The notes below the pieces were generated by a model. The model worked only from the letters and a program-made list of their open reading frames with translations. It searched no databases and was not told where the DNA came from. The position numbers and the translations under genes were made by a program. 64,000 nt of DNA from an uncultured Actinomycetes bacterium (lineage in GTDB: Bacteria; Actinomycetota; Acidimicrobiia; Acidimicrobiales; Ilumatobacteraceae), in assembly GCA_937927625.1 (NCBI GenBank), contig CALBSD010000128.1, positions 14,078 through 78,077 on the forward strand. Reading direction: 5' to 3'. This document shows, piece after piece, positions 1 through 7,217 of the stretch. The first letter of the stretch is position 1, and the number at the start of each line of letters is the position of its first letter.

Positions 1-236
1 ATAGCAAGGGTGGACTTACCGGAGGATTCTGGTCCGAAGATTTCAACAACGCGACCACGAGGTAAGCCGCCTACTCCGAGAGCAAGGTCGAGGGGAAGTG
101 CGCCGGTGGGAATGGCCTCGATAGCCATCGAGCCCTTTTCTCCCATTCGCATGATGGAACCTTTTCCATACTGCTTGTCAATCTGGGCGAGTGCTGCATC
201 AAGTGCTTTGTCGCGTTCTGGGCTTGGTGTGCTCAT
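1..236 (-). CDS. recA: RecA recombinase, 5' part (runs off window)
   Basis: RecA is the ATP-dependent strand-exchange protein of homologous recombination and co-protease for LexA self-cleavage. Only the first 78 codons lie in the window. The N-terminal helix (KALDAALAQIDKQYGKGSIM, residues 9-29 region) and the Walker A motif GPESSGKS at residues 68-75 are diagnostic; E. coli RecA has GPESSGKT at nearly the same place. The start is the ATG at 236-234, preceded by AAAGG about ten bases upstream. A LexA-type operator inside a good promoter lies 80-110 bp upstream, so expression is almost certainly SOS-controlled. The C-terminal part is beyond the left edge. Confidence 0.97.
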   Translation of the reverse strand, partial: MSTPSPERDKALDAALAQIDKQYGKGSIMRMGEKGSMAIEAIPTGALPLDLALGVGGLPRGRVVEIFGPESSGKSTLA

Positions 237-316
237 GGTGTGTGCCTTTCGGGTGCATCCCCAGCGGTTGCTGTGGAATTGCGGACTGTATGCAATGGGT
301 GTGTTCGAACAACAAC

Positions 317-345
317 ACTGTAACTACGAACAGGTGTTCGGTCAA
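317..345 (-). promoter_or_regulatory. recA promoter with SOS (LexA) box
   Basis: On the minus strand TTGACC (345-340) and TACAGT (322-317) are separated by exactly 17 bases, giving a good sigma-70-type promoter. The spacer and the last base of the -35 box contain CGAACAGGTGTTCG at 327-340, a perfect match to the Gram-positive/actinobacterial LexA operator CGAAC-N4-GTTCG. LexA bound here would block RNA polymerase, so recA should be induced by DNA damage. The sequence match is seen directly; the regulation is inferred from the family. Confidence 0.9.
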
Positions 346-431
346 GCATTTGTTATCGGCACCATGTGCACCGCTGTCCCCACTAGGTGGCAACCCAATT
401 TCTTGGGCCGAGCTACCAGGACCTTAGCCAA

Positions 432-812
432 TCAGGGCTTGGATTTCAGCCATTCTTCAGCCGCCGCAATGTCCTCATCGGACGGCGGGCGAATGAAGAG
501 ATCGACGCCCTGCCAGACGCAATACGTGAGGGGGTACGTGATGATTGGAACGAACACAGCCAAGATTCCGGCGACGATCAGGAGCGGCACGAGATCGATA
601 CCCACGGCCACCGAAATGACCATCCAGACGATGATGCTGCCAAAGGTCATGAAAACGCCCATGGTCGCTGCACCAAGTTCGTAGCCCTCATACCCTCGCT
701 CCCAGTTGATGCCACAGGTTTGGCATTGCGGAGCCTTTTTGTACCAGGAGATGAAAAATGAGCCTTTGCTTCCGCACCATGCACAGCGATGAAAGAGACC
801 ACGAAGAATCAT
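432..812 (-). CDS. DUF983-type membrane protein
   Basis: A 126-residue protein of unknown function. It opens with a zinc-ribbon-like segment holding two CxxC pairs (CAWC at residues 10-13, CQTC at 30-33), followed by two hydrophobic segments at about 50-70 and 74-98 and a short acidic tail. This layout, including the opening LRGLFHRC, matches the DUF983 family of inner-membrane proteins. The ATG at 812 is chosen; a GTG five codons upstream (827) is possible, and neither has a strong ribosome binding site. It lies alone between recA and the tRNAs on the recA strand. The 224 bases upstream (813-1036) contain no gene I can support. Confidence 0.75.
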   Translation of the reverse strand: MILRGLFHRCAWCGSKGSFFISWYKKAPQCQTCGINWERGYEGYELGAATMGVFMTFGSIIVWMVISVAVGIDLVPLLIVAGILAVFVPIITYPLTYCVWQGVDLFIRPPSDEDIAAAEEWLKSKP

Positions 813-1036
813 GCGTGGCAGTGCCACGCGTTTGTGGTCATGAAGTGGATGTGTCAACGGGGCCTCCGAGAAGCGAACGAACAAAGCGCCTCTTGCTTTG
901 CTCAAACTGTATGTCAACTCATCCCCCACACGCATCTGTTTTGGGGCTCGGCGGCTCTTGCTCACCGCAGACTTTTGACACAGTGATTTTCGCAGTTGGG
1001 AGAACCATGCGAAGGTGGCACACTGTTGGTCTCCAT

Positions 1037-1114
1037 GGTGGGCGTAGCTCAGTTGGTTAGAGCGCCAGGTTGTGGTCCTGGAGGTCGGGGGTTCGAGACC
1101 CCTCGTCCACCCCA
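1037..1114 (+). tRNA. tRNA-His (GTG)
   Basis: A full cloverleaf can be drawn. The acceptor stem GTGGGCG (1038-1044) pairs with CGTCCAC (1104-1110). The anticodon stem CCAGG/CCTGG encloses a loop with anticodon GTG, and the T-arm carries GGTTCGAGACC. The extra G at 1037 (G-1) can pair with C at 1111, the identity element of histidine tRNA, and CCA is encoded at 1112-1114. Confidence 0.97.
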
Positions 1115-1120
1115 TTCGCT

Positions 1121-1148
1121 CGCTGGCACCGAGAAATCGGTGCCAGCG
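1121..1148. other. Perfect 12-bp hairpin between the two tRNAs
   Basis: CGCTGGCACCGA (1121-1132) and its exact complement (1137-1148) flank a GAAA tetraloop. It starts six bases after the tRNA-His CCA end. No T-run follows, so it is not a classic intrinsic terminator; it may be an RNA processing or stabilising element in a His-Lys tRNA transcript. Confidence 0.6.
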
Positions 1149-1203
1149 GAATGAATGTTTGGGTAACGCCGTGGAGCACCGTCTAAGGTGAGAACTTCAT
1201 AAC

Positions 1204-1276
1204 GCGCCTTTAGCTCAGCCGGTAGAGCAACGGACTCTTAATCCGCAGGTCCTGGGTTCGATCCCCAGAGGGCGCA
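1204..1276 (+). tRNA. tRNA-Lys (CTT)
   Basis: The acceptor strands GCGCCTT (1204-1210) and AGGGCGC (1269-1275) pair, with one T:G. The D-arm has AGCTCAGCCGGTAGAGC, the anticodon loop CTCTTAA gives anticodon CTT, and the T-arm has GGGTTCGATCCCC. The discriminator is A1276 and no CCA is encoded, unlike the neighbouring tRNA-His. Confidence 0.97.
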
Positions 1277-1283
1277 CAGTACG

Positions 1284-1316
1284 AAAAGCCCAGCGATTTC
1301 TCGCTGGGCTTTTGTT
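1284..1316 (+). terminator. Rho-independent terminator after tRNA-Lys
   Basis: A 13-bp perfect stem (1284-1296 with 1301-1313) with a TTTC loop ends in a T-rich run. It sits eight bases after the tRNA-Lys and ends the tRNA transcript. Because A and T runs flank the GC core it can also stop the convergent LRR gene. Confidence 0.9.
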
Positions 1317-1347
1317 ATTCCCTGACTCATGGCCCTGAAATCAATCG

Positions 1348-2889
1348 CTATAGGCCGTTGAGAACAATTAGAGAGACTCTCTTCTTGGATTTCCAACCGG
1401 GCTTATGGGTCACGGTGACCTCCACCGTGCACTTCCCCGCTTTCAACAATTGCACGATTGAATTCGAGATACGACACACGGTCGTGGACTTCGCTACAAC
1501 TTGCATCGACACTTTGGCATCGCCAGGAACACGTAGTCCCGCTGATTTCGCAATTGTTCTTGCGGTCAATGCACCAAACGAAGCCCACAAGCGTGGACTG
1601 GGTGTCACCACTGAGGATTGCGCAGGAACCGTGGTCGTCGGGCTTCCGGCTGATGGACCACTGCTTCTACTGCTTGTGCATTCACCCGCAACAGTGGGAG
1701 TCAATCCATTCAACGCCGTTCCAGGCCATCCAGAAGCCCCCGCCGGATAAGTGATGCATTGCAGCGACCAAACAATCGATCCCCATGAAGCGATTGACGG
1801 TCGGTTGCCTTCAAAACGAAAACTCAGAAGAACATTGTCAGCAAAAATACTGGAACCCAATGTCGTAACAGACGACGGAATCACCACGTTCGACAGTGCA
1901 TTAGTTGCGAATGCGCTATTTCCAATTGATGTCACAGCCGATGGAATAGTCACTGACGTCAACTGATTACCTGCAAAGGCAGACTCGCCAATCGAAGTAA
2001 CCGACGATGGAATCGAGACCGAAGGTAACTGATTATTCATAAAGGCAGAGGCACCAATCGCCGTGACATTCCGTGGAATCGAGACCGATGTCAATCGATT
2101 ATTCATAAAGGCGTAGTCACCAATCGCCGTGACATTCGGTGGAATCGAGACCGATGTCAGTCGATTGGACGAGAACGCATTTACCTCAATTCTGGTGAGA
2201 GTCGGTGGGAGGGTAATGGACGACAATCGATTATTGCTAAAAGCGCCCTCGCCAATCGATGTCACCGACGATGGAATTGACACCGACGTGAGAACTCCTC
2301 CCCAGAAAGCCCGATCCCCGATTGACGTCAAAGTCGATGGAAGAATCACTGAGGCCAAGTCAGGATTACCTTCGAAAACACGGTTTCCAGTTGATGTAAG
2401 TGATGGTGGAATCACCACCGAAGTCAAACGATTATTACCAAATGCCAAAATTCCCATAGTGGTGAGATTCGACGACAGCGAAAGCGACGACAACTGATTC
2501 GAGGCAAATGCCTCTCCTCCTAAAGTTGTCACTGATGACGGAATGACAATCGAAGTTAGAGAATTATTTGAGAACGCGTTCTCCCCAATAGATGTCACTG
2601 TTGACGGAATGACAACTGAAGTCAGACCACGATTAAAGAAAGAGAAGATTCGTATCGAAGTCACCGGATGACCATTTCCATCATCGCTAGGGATAACGAC
2701 ATCCATGCCATTGCAATTATCACAGCCGGTCACTGCCGCATTTGCTCCGTCAACTTGGAAATAGAAAGTTCCGGTAAACGTTGCAGCGCGAGCACTCGGC
2801 GCACCCGGCGTTAAGAGAACGACCACACCGGCTCCAAAAACAAACACCGTGACCAAGGATGACCATATTTTTCTCAAGGAATTCTCCAT
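1348..2889 (-). CDS. Secreted BspA-type leucine-rich-repeat protein
   Basis: A 513-residue exported protein. Residues 1-36 look like a signal peptide ending near ARA-A. Residues 89-353 hold about twelve tandem 22-23-residue repeats of the pattern LTSVxIPSSVTSIGxxAFxxN, the LRR_5/BspA type found in surface and adhesion proteins. A Ser/Thr/Pro linker (about 400-425) leads to a final domain with a KCTVEVTVTH-like strand, a pattern I associate with secreted actinobacterial proteins. No LPXTG motif or membrane anchor is visible, so attachment to the cell is unknown. The repeats are near-identical at DNA level, for example around 2040-2170, suggesting recent duplication. The role is unknown; cell-surface interaction is a guess from the family. 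Confidence 0.85.
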   Translation of the reverse strand: MENSLRKIWSSLVTVFVFGAGVVVLLTPGAPSARAATFTGTFYFQVDGANAAVTGCDNCNGMDVVIPSDDGNGHPVTSIRIFSFFNRGLTSVVIPSTVTSIGENAFSNNSLTSIVIPSSVTTLGGEAFASNQLSSLSLSSNLTTMGILAFGNNRLTSVVIPPSLTSTGNRVFEGNPDLASVILPSTLTSIGDRAFWGGVLTSVSIPSSVTSIGEGAFSNNRLSSITLPPTLTRIEVNAFSSNRLTSVSIPPNVTAIGDYAFMNNRLTSVSIPRNVTAIGASAFMNNQLPSVSIPSSVTSIGESAFAGNQLTSVTIPSAVTSIGNSAFATNALSNVVIPSSVTTLGSSIFADNVLLSFRFEGNRPSIASWGSIVWSLQCITYPAGASGWPGTALNGLTPTVAGECTSSRSSGPSAGSPTTTVPAQSSVVTPSPRLWASFGALTARTIAKSAGLRVPGDAKVSMQVVAKSTTVCRISNSIVQLLKAGKCTVEVTVTHKPGWKSKKRVSLIVLNGL

Positions 2890-3023
2890 TCATCTGCATC
2901 CGCCCCATCGCAGGGTCAATGCAGAACAACACCAAGAGAACACCCTTGATCTGGTCAACAGTTATTGACTCCTAAAAAAATAATAGGGTGCGATCAGGAC
3001 GAACTACGCAACTGGAGCTTCAC

Positions 3024-3311
3024 ATGGCTGTTCTTGAAGTCGAAACGTTCTCGCTTATTGCGGGAACAGACCCACAGGTCTTTCGCGCACTGGACGAGGC
3101 GATGCAGGAATGGTGCTATTTCAACCGGCCAGGCCTTGCCCGTCGAACCGCAGCAAAGCAGGACGACGGCACCTACATCGTCATCACATTATTTGCAGAG
3201 GCATCCAACTCTGACGCCAACTACTACTTGAGCACAGACTCTGTTGTTGTGAACTGGTCTGCTGCGATCAAGCAGGACTCGCGTTCTCTCAACGTGTATT
3301 CGTTGCTGTAG
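3024..3311 (+). CDS. Small conserved hypothetical, ABM-like fold
   Basis: A 95-residue cytoplasmic protein without signal peptide or membrane segment. The start ATG at 3024 has GGAG eight bases upstream, which favours it over an in-frame start at 2988. The pattern of a beta strand, a helix with FRALDEAMQEW, a PGLARRTAAK turn and a DGTYIVITLF strand suggests a dimeric alpha/beta-barrel (antibiotic-biosynthesis-monooxygenase-like) protein. No catalytic residues can be named. It abuts the convergent VOC gene with no gap. Confidence 0.65.
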   Translation: MAVLEVETFSLIAGTDPQVFRALDEAMQEWCYFNRPGLARRTAAKQDDGTYIVITLFAEASNSDANYYLSTDSVVVNWSAAIKQDSRSLNVYSLL

Positions 3312-3665
3312 TTACTGTTGCACCAACGTCACGCGATTGCCTTCAGGATCTTCGATTCCCGCAATCAGCGCACCACCAGGAATTTGGAATGGCTCCTTTG
3401 TTTGTCTGCCGCCTAATGCCACAGCACGAGTCAACGACTCAGCCACGTTCTTGACTTGGATGTACAAAGTCACGCCACCGCGTTTTCCTTCGCGCATGTG
3501 GCCTCCGATTCCGTTCTCAGGTCCGCCAATGCCAGCAGGAATCTGACGAATGAATCCTTCACCGATGTTCCAGTTGAACATCTCGCGATAAAACGATTCG
3601 AGAAGGTTGGCGTTCAGCGCTTCGATCTCGAAATAAACAACGGGGCGTGCCCAATCATTTTCCAT
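3312..3665 (-). CDS. VOC / glyoxalase-like domain protein
   Basis: A 117-residue single-domain protein of the vicinal-oxygen-chelate superfamily. The N-terminal strand VVYFEIEALNANLLESFY and the C-terminal strand GIEDPEGNRVTLVQQ are the usual two ends of the fold, and DPEGN with the following strand is a hallmark. The substrate cannot be predicted; metal ligands are not obvious, as in many small VOC proteins. It lies twelve bases downstream of the RNA methyltransferase gene and may share its transcript. Confidence 0.8.
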   Translation of the reverse strand: MENDWARPVVYFEIEALNANLLESFYREMFNWNIGEGFIRQIPAGIGGPENGIGGHMREGKRGGVTLYIQVKNVAESLTRAVALGGRQTKEPFQIPGGALIAGIEDPEGNRVTLVQQ

Positions 3666-3677
3666 CTGGCAAATCTC

Positions 3678-4844
3678 CTACAGGCTGAAGGCGGCGACGA
3701 CTTCGACGTGGTGAGTCTCAGGGAAGATGTCGAGTACTTCAACTTCACCAATCTTGTAACCAGCATCGGTGAGCAATCGTGCATCACGCGCGCCAGCAAC
3801 AGGATCACAGCTCACCAAGATGATGGTCTGTGCACCGGTTTCGATGATCGCTTGTGAGCCGTGCTTGCCAAGACCTTGACGTGCAGGATCTGCAATCACC
3901 ACATCAACTTCAGCGGCTTCCCAAGTGTCCACGTTTGCTTGCTCAATCACTGCGGCGCATTCGGCCAAGTTGCGCACAGCATCACGACATGCAGACTCTG
4001 AAGATTCCACCAGCAACAACTCATCGAAACGATCCGAGAACGCAAGACTGAACAAGCCAACGCCGCCGTATGCATCAAGCAACATGCCACCTTCGATACC
4101 CAAGTTGTCGAGGCGACGCGACACGGAGTCAACAATCAACTCTGCTGCCTCAGGCGACGACTGGAAGAACGAACCCATCGAGACTTTGAAGAGATGCTCG
4201 CCCACCTTCTCGGTGATAGTGGCGCGCTCACCTGTCTTCAGACCAGCAGGAAGCCCATTGGCCAACTTGCCTTCATGTGCCCACACACCAACATCGCCGG
4301 TGCGAGCACCCACGCGAATGGTGACTTCGCCGGCGCCTTCAAGAACAGGACGCGAAATGAAATCGTTCAATAACGGATGAGCCACCATGCACGAGGACAC
4401 CGGAACGATGTCGTGTGAATCGTGCGCGCGGAAACCGAGATTGCCCGAGCTATCGCTCACCATACGAACTGTTGTGCGGCGTGCATCTTCAGTGAGACGA
4501 CGCAACTGTGGATCAACGTCTAAGCGAGCTGTGCGGGCATATGCCTCTGCAACGATGGCCAACTTTGCCTGGCCTTGGATGCGGCGCTCAATGTGCTGCC
4601 AATCGCATCCACCACAGCCATGCGCCACATGTTCACACGGTGGCGTGCGACGGTTCTTGCTGGGCTCGGTCACCGAGAGCAATTGACCGCGACCAAAGTC
4701 GGTCTTTTTCTCGGAGAGTTCAATCTCGACGAGTTCGCCTTCGAGGACATTCGGCACGAAGACGACGCGACCATCATCCATGCGAGCGAGGCCGTCACCG
4801 CCGGCTACGAGCTTCTCAATACGAACGGAATGTGTAGATGTCAC
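3678..4844 (-). CDS. TrmA/RlmD-family 23S rRNA or tRNA (uracil-5)-methyltransferase
   Basis: This SAM-dependent enzyme should methylate C5 of a uridine in rRNA or tRNA. Residues 1-60 form a TRAM RNA-binding domain. Four cysteines, C70, C77, C80 (in GCGGC) and C152, match the [4Fe-4S] ligands of the family. The SAM motif LDAYGGVG is at 256-263, DPAR at 319-322, the catalytic cysteine at 346 in VSCDP, and FPETHHVE near 374-381. The length of 388 residues is somewhat shorter than E. coli RlmD. The start is GTG at 4844, divergent from rpe. Which uridine is modified cannot be told from sequence. Confidence 0.92.
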   Translation of the reverse strand: MTSTHSVRIEKLVAGGDGLARMDDGRVVFVPNVLEGELVEIELSEKKTDFGRGQLLSVTEPSKNRRTPPCEHVAHGCGGCDWQHIERRIQGQAKLAIVAEAYARTARLDVDPQLRRLTEDARRTTVRMVSDSSGNLGFRAHDSHDIVPVSSCMVAHPLLNDFISRPVLEGAGEVTIRVGARTGDVGVWAHEGKLANGLPAGLKTGERATITEKVGEHLFKVSMGSFFQSSPEAAELIVDSVSRRLDNLGIEGGMLLDAYGGVGLFSLAFSDRFDELLLVESSESACRDAVRNLAECAAVIEQANVDTWEAAEVDVVIADPARQGLGKHGSQAIIETGAQTIILVSCDPVAGARDARLLTDAGYKIGEVEVLDIFPETHHVEVVAAFSL

Positions 4845-4913
4845 CGCATCAGCGTAGGGGGCGCACAGCTCTCCCCTCGGGACACCTGAGGGTCATTGGC
4901 TAGGGTGAATCGC

Positions 4914-5600
4914 GTGACATTGCCCATTCAAATCGCTCCCTCCGTACTGCCCGCTGATTTCTCCAAGTTTGGTGAAGAAATCCATGCACTGGATGAAGCC
5001 GGCGTCGACATCATTCAGTTCGACGTGATGGACGGTCAGTTCGTACCGAACCTCACCTTCGGACCCGATGTGATTGCAGCGGTTCGCCCGTACACAACGA
5101 AGCCATTTGAGGCGCACCTCATGGTTTACACACCAGACGTAATGGCACAGCGCTACATCGAGGCTGGCTGCCAGCGACTCATCGTGCACGCCGAGGCATG
5201 CACCCACTTGCATCGCACACTCGAAAACATTCGCAACATGGGCGCTACTGCAGCAGTTGCACTCAACCCGCATACTCCTGCCAGCACTGTTGAGAACATT
5301 CTCGATCTTGTTGACATGGTGTTGGTGATGACCGTGAACCCAGGCTTCGGTGGTCAGAGCTACATCAAGACAATGGAACCAAAGATTCGTCAGGTGCGAG
5401 ACATGATCACCGCACGCGGTCTTGGCGACACCGTGCACCTCGAAGTGGACGGCGGCATTTCGCCGACAACGATCGCAGGCGCTGCGAAAGCAGGAGCAAA
5501 CGTTCTCATCGCTGGCAGTGCGTTGTACAAAGACCCACAAGGTCTTGGTCACGCAGTCACCGAGTTGCGCGCACTCGCAACTGCTGCATTCGCTGACTAA
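4914..5600 (+). CDS. rpe: Ribulose-phosphate 3-epimerase
   Basis: This enzyme interconverts D-ribulose 5-phosphate and D-xylulose 5-phosphate in the pentose phosphate pathway. The TIM-barrel motifs are clear: IAPSVLPADF near the start, FDVMDGQFVPNLTFGP with catalytic and metal Asp37 and Asp40, AHLMV with His68, MTVNPGFGGQ, and EVDGGI with the late aspartate. The GTG at 4914 is preferred (228 residues) because AGGGTGA lies just upstream; an in-frame TTG at 4896 would add six residues. It is divergent from the methyltransferase gene and convergent with the following secreted-protein gene. Confidence 0.96.
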   Translation: MTLPIQIAPSVLPADFSKFGEEIHALDEAGVDIIQFDVMDGQFVPNLTFGPDVIAAVRPYTTKPFEAHLMVYTPDVMAQRYIEAGCQRLIVHAEACTHLHRTLENIRNMGATAAVALNPHTPASTVENILDLVDMVLVMTVNPGFGGQSYIKTMEPKIRQVRDMITARGLGDTVHLEVDGGISPTTIAGAAKAGANVLIAGSALYKDPQGLGHAVTELRALATAAFAD

Positions 5601-5603
5601 GAA

Positions 5604-6383
5604 CTAGTTCTTCGGCGCCGGGCGCTGTGGTCGTGATTTTGTTTTCGCCGGCTTTGTTCCGCGACGTAACCACACCAGACCAACAAGCCCCATCAACACC
5701 AACACCGGTGGCAATACAAGCGCAATAACAATGCGCCAGGGCTGTTCAAACAACTTGCCCAGAATGCTCGTGCTGATTGCCGAACCATCGGTGTGCAATG
5801 TGCGAGCCGCAGCTTCAAACACTGGACACTTCTTGTTAGATCCGACAACTTCAGCACCACCGAACAGTTCTGCTGAGTCACGCACAGTGGAAGACAGTTT
5901 CAACGACACCGCATCGGGGTTTGCGCCGACAATGTACGAGCTGCCCTTCTTGAGGTACTTCACATCGGAGCCGTATCGCACTTCCACTTGATTGTTCGAG
6001 AGATACCCCTCTAACGAGCCAGCTCGCATCTGCCACACCTCGTACACAACGCTCACGGCATCTTTTGAGATTGCTTTGCCGACAAACACCGCTTGCGCTG
6101 TGGGAGGCAATGCACAGCCCTCTGGGACGGTGGTAACGGCGCTGGGCAATGTTGTCGTGGTCGTTGTTGTTGTAGTGGTCGTCAGAACTGGAAGAGCACA
6201 ACCCGTCACCGGCACCGTGGTGGCCGTTGTGCCTGTCGAAGGTGGACACAACACCGGCACCGTGGTTGTTGTTGTCGTGGTCGTCGTTGCGCCTGAAACA
6301 GAAGCAGGCGCCAAAGACATCAATGCAGCAGCCGCAATGGGGAGAGCAACAACAAGGCGACGCATTCTTGACACGCTACTCAT
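5604..6383 (-). CDS. Thr-rich exported membrane-anchored protein
   Basis: A 259-residue protein I do not recognise. It has a signal peptide (about 1-31), then two poly-threonine runs (about 33-41 and 68-78) with scattered Cys-Ala-Leu-Pro segments. A folded domain of about 100 residues follows (FVGKAISKDAVSVVYEVW..., YLKKGSSYIVGAN), and near residues 215-237 a single membrane helix ends in a basic tail. The topology is therefore an extracytoplasmic domain on a C-terminal anchor. The middle domain resembles secreted proteins that follow VFVGKVxxxxxxxxxFEVxxVWKG patterns, but that is a weak impression. A later ATG six codons in is an alternative start. Confidence 0.7.
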   Translation of the reverse strand: MSSVSRMRRLVVALPIAAAALMSLAPASVSGATTTTTTTTTVPVLCPPSTGTTATTVPVTGCALPVLTTTTTTTTTTTLPSAVTTVPEGCALPPTAQAVFVGKAISKDAVSVVYEVWQMRAGSLEGYLSNNQVEVRYGSDVKYLKKGSSYIVGANPDAVSLKLSSTVRDSAELFGGAEVVGSNKKCPVFEAAARTLHTDGSAISTSILGKLFEQPWRIVIALVLPPVLVLMGLVGLVWLRRGTKPAKTKSRPQRPAPKN

Positions 6384-6427
6384 GCTGAACGCGCGTGATT
6401 GGGCGCTTCAACAGCGATACTGGAGCC

Positions 6428-6538
6428 ATGGGATTCAACCCGACTCGCAAACAAGTCGCACGCAAGACAGACATCTGGTTTGTCATTGCCGCCGTCACCG
6501 TGGCATTTGCGTTGGTTGCATGGGCATTCCTCGGATAG
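6428..6538 (+). CDS. 36-residue single-pass membrane peptide
   Basis: A very short gene encoding 36 residues: a basic head with FNPTRKQVARKTD, then one membrane helix of about 19 residues (IWFVIAAVTVAFALVAWAF). GGAG lies five bases upstream of the ATG at 6428. The stop codon is only two bases before the ATG of the next gene, so the two are probably translationally coupled. The positive-inside rule puts the N-terminus in the cytoplasm. Function is unknown. Reality is supported by the hydrophobic design, the ribosome binding site and the tight spacing, not by homology I could check. Confidence 0.65.
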   Translation: MGFNPTRKQVARKTDIWFVIAAVTVAFALVAWAFLG

Positions 6539-6540
6539 CC

Positions 6541-6759
6541 ATGGCTCGCAAGATTTGGGATGGTGACCTGCATGGCGAAATAGATGTGCGCCGTGTACAG
6601 CCATACGAAGCGCTGAAGCAATACATCTGCCCTGGATGTGATCGCGATATTCCTGCAGGCATGGGACACGTTGTCGCAGTCCCCCGCGACGCACCCGATC
6701 TTCGACGCCACTGGCACAAGGCATGTTGGGAACGCCGTAGTACAGGTAAGTCTCGTTAG
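6541..6759 (+). CDS. Small zinc-binding protein, actinobacterial type
   Basis: A 72-residue protein with YICPGCDRDIPAGMGHVV followed by RRHWHKACW. The CPGC knuckle plus the HWHxxC pair should bind one zinc in a treble-clef-like fold. The same pattern (YRCPGCDQEIPPG, RHWHxPCW) occurs in actinobacterial proteins that databases often label ATP/GTP-binding, without basis that I know. The ATG at 6541 follows the 36-residue gene by two bases. Its stop overlaps the stop of convergent yraN by three bases. The role is unknown. Confidence 0.8.
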   Translation: MARKIWDGDLHGEIDVRRVQPYEALKQYICPGCDRDIPAGMGHVVAVPRDAPDLRRHWHKACWERRSTGKSR

Positions 6760-7217
6760 AACGCGTTTTCGTGCACCTCTAATTGCGTGCCGAGAATTGC
6801 AGCAACATCAAAGCGCACACGCAATCCTCTTTCTTCCAACGTTCGAACAAAAGCAAACCCTGCACGTTGCACACGTTCCACTTTGAGCGGTGTCATCGCT
6901 TCAAGTGGTGAGCCATATTCCGCCGTGGCTCGTGCCTTCACTTCGCACACAACAATCAGATTTCCGCGACGTGCGACAACATCAAGTTCTCCACCACGCA
7001 TTGTCCAGTTACGTGCGATAACGGAATAACCATTCGCGATGTACCACTGAGCTGCACGTTCTTCTGCCCAGCGTGCGCGGGCAAGCCGTTGTTCGGCTAC
7101 AGGACTTCGGGGCCGATGATGTCGTCCGACGGGAGTTCTTCCACGTTGACGTCCTTGAAGCTGAGCACCTTCACCGATGGGATGAATCGGGTCTTGCGGT
7201 ACATGTCCCATACCCAT
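6756..7217 (-). CDS. yraN: YraN / UPF0102 endonuclease-like protein
   Basis: YraN proteins have a small Holliday-junction-resolvase/nuclease-like fold of uncertain role. The core motifs are present: AEERAAQWYIANGYSVIARN, then GGELDVVAR and VCEVKARA, giving the D-ExK metal site. The start is unclear. No ATG, GTG or TTG occurs between 7211 and the conserved core, so translation must begin at ATG 7217 or 7211, inside the DUF2469 gene, or at a non-standard codon. That gives an N-terminal extension of about 45 residues beyond the usual family start and a 121-base overlap with DUF2469. The gene is last in the long minus-strand cluster. Confidence 0.85.
   Translation of the reverse strand: MGMGHVPQDPIHPIGEGAQLQGRQRGRTPVGRHHRPRSPVAEQRLARARWAEERAAQWYIANGYSVIARNWTMRGGELDVVARRGNLIVVCEVKARATAEYGSPLEAMTPLKVERVQRAGFAFVRTLEERGLRVRFDVAAILGTQLEVHENAF

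Noticed and set aside
975..1003. TTGACA as a promoter for tRNA-His
   Set aside because: The -35 hexamer is perfect, but the -10 position at 17 bases reads GGGAGA, so a promoter call is not supported.
432..1115. 227-codon minus-strand reading of the DUF983 gene
   Set aside because: Its first third would be antisense to tRNA-His and non-coding sequence; the family alignment starts at the ATG at 812.
6150..6300. Short tandem repeats that could be mistaken for a CRISPR or satellite
   Set aside because: They are in-frame threonine codon runs of the protein at 5604-6383, with no repeat-spacer regularity.
5992..6759. 255-codon plus-strand frame
   Set aside because: The first two thirds are antisense to the Thr-rich protein (poly-Val from reversed Thr codons); only the part from 6541 is a gene.
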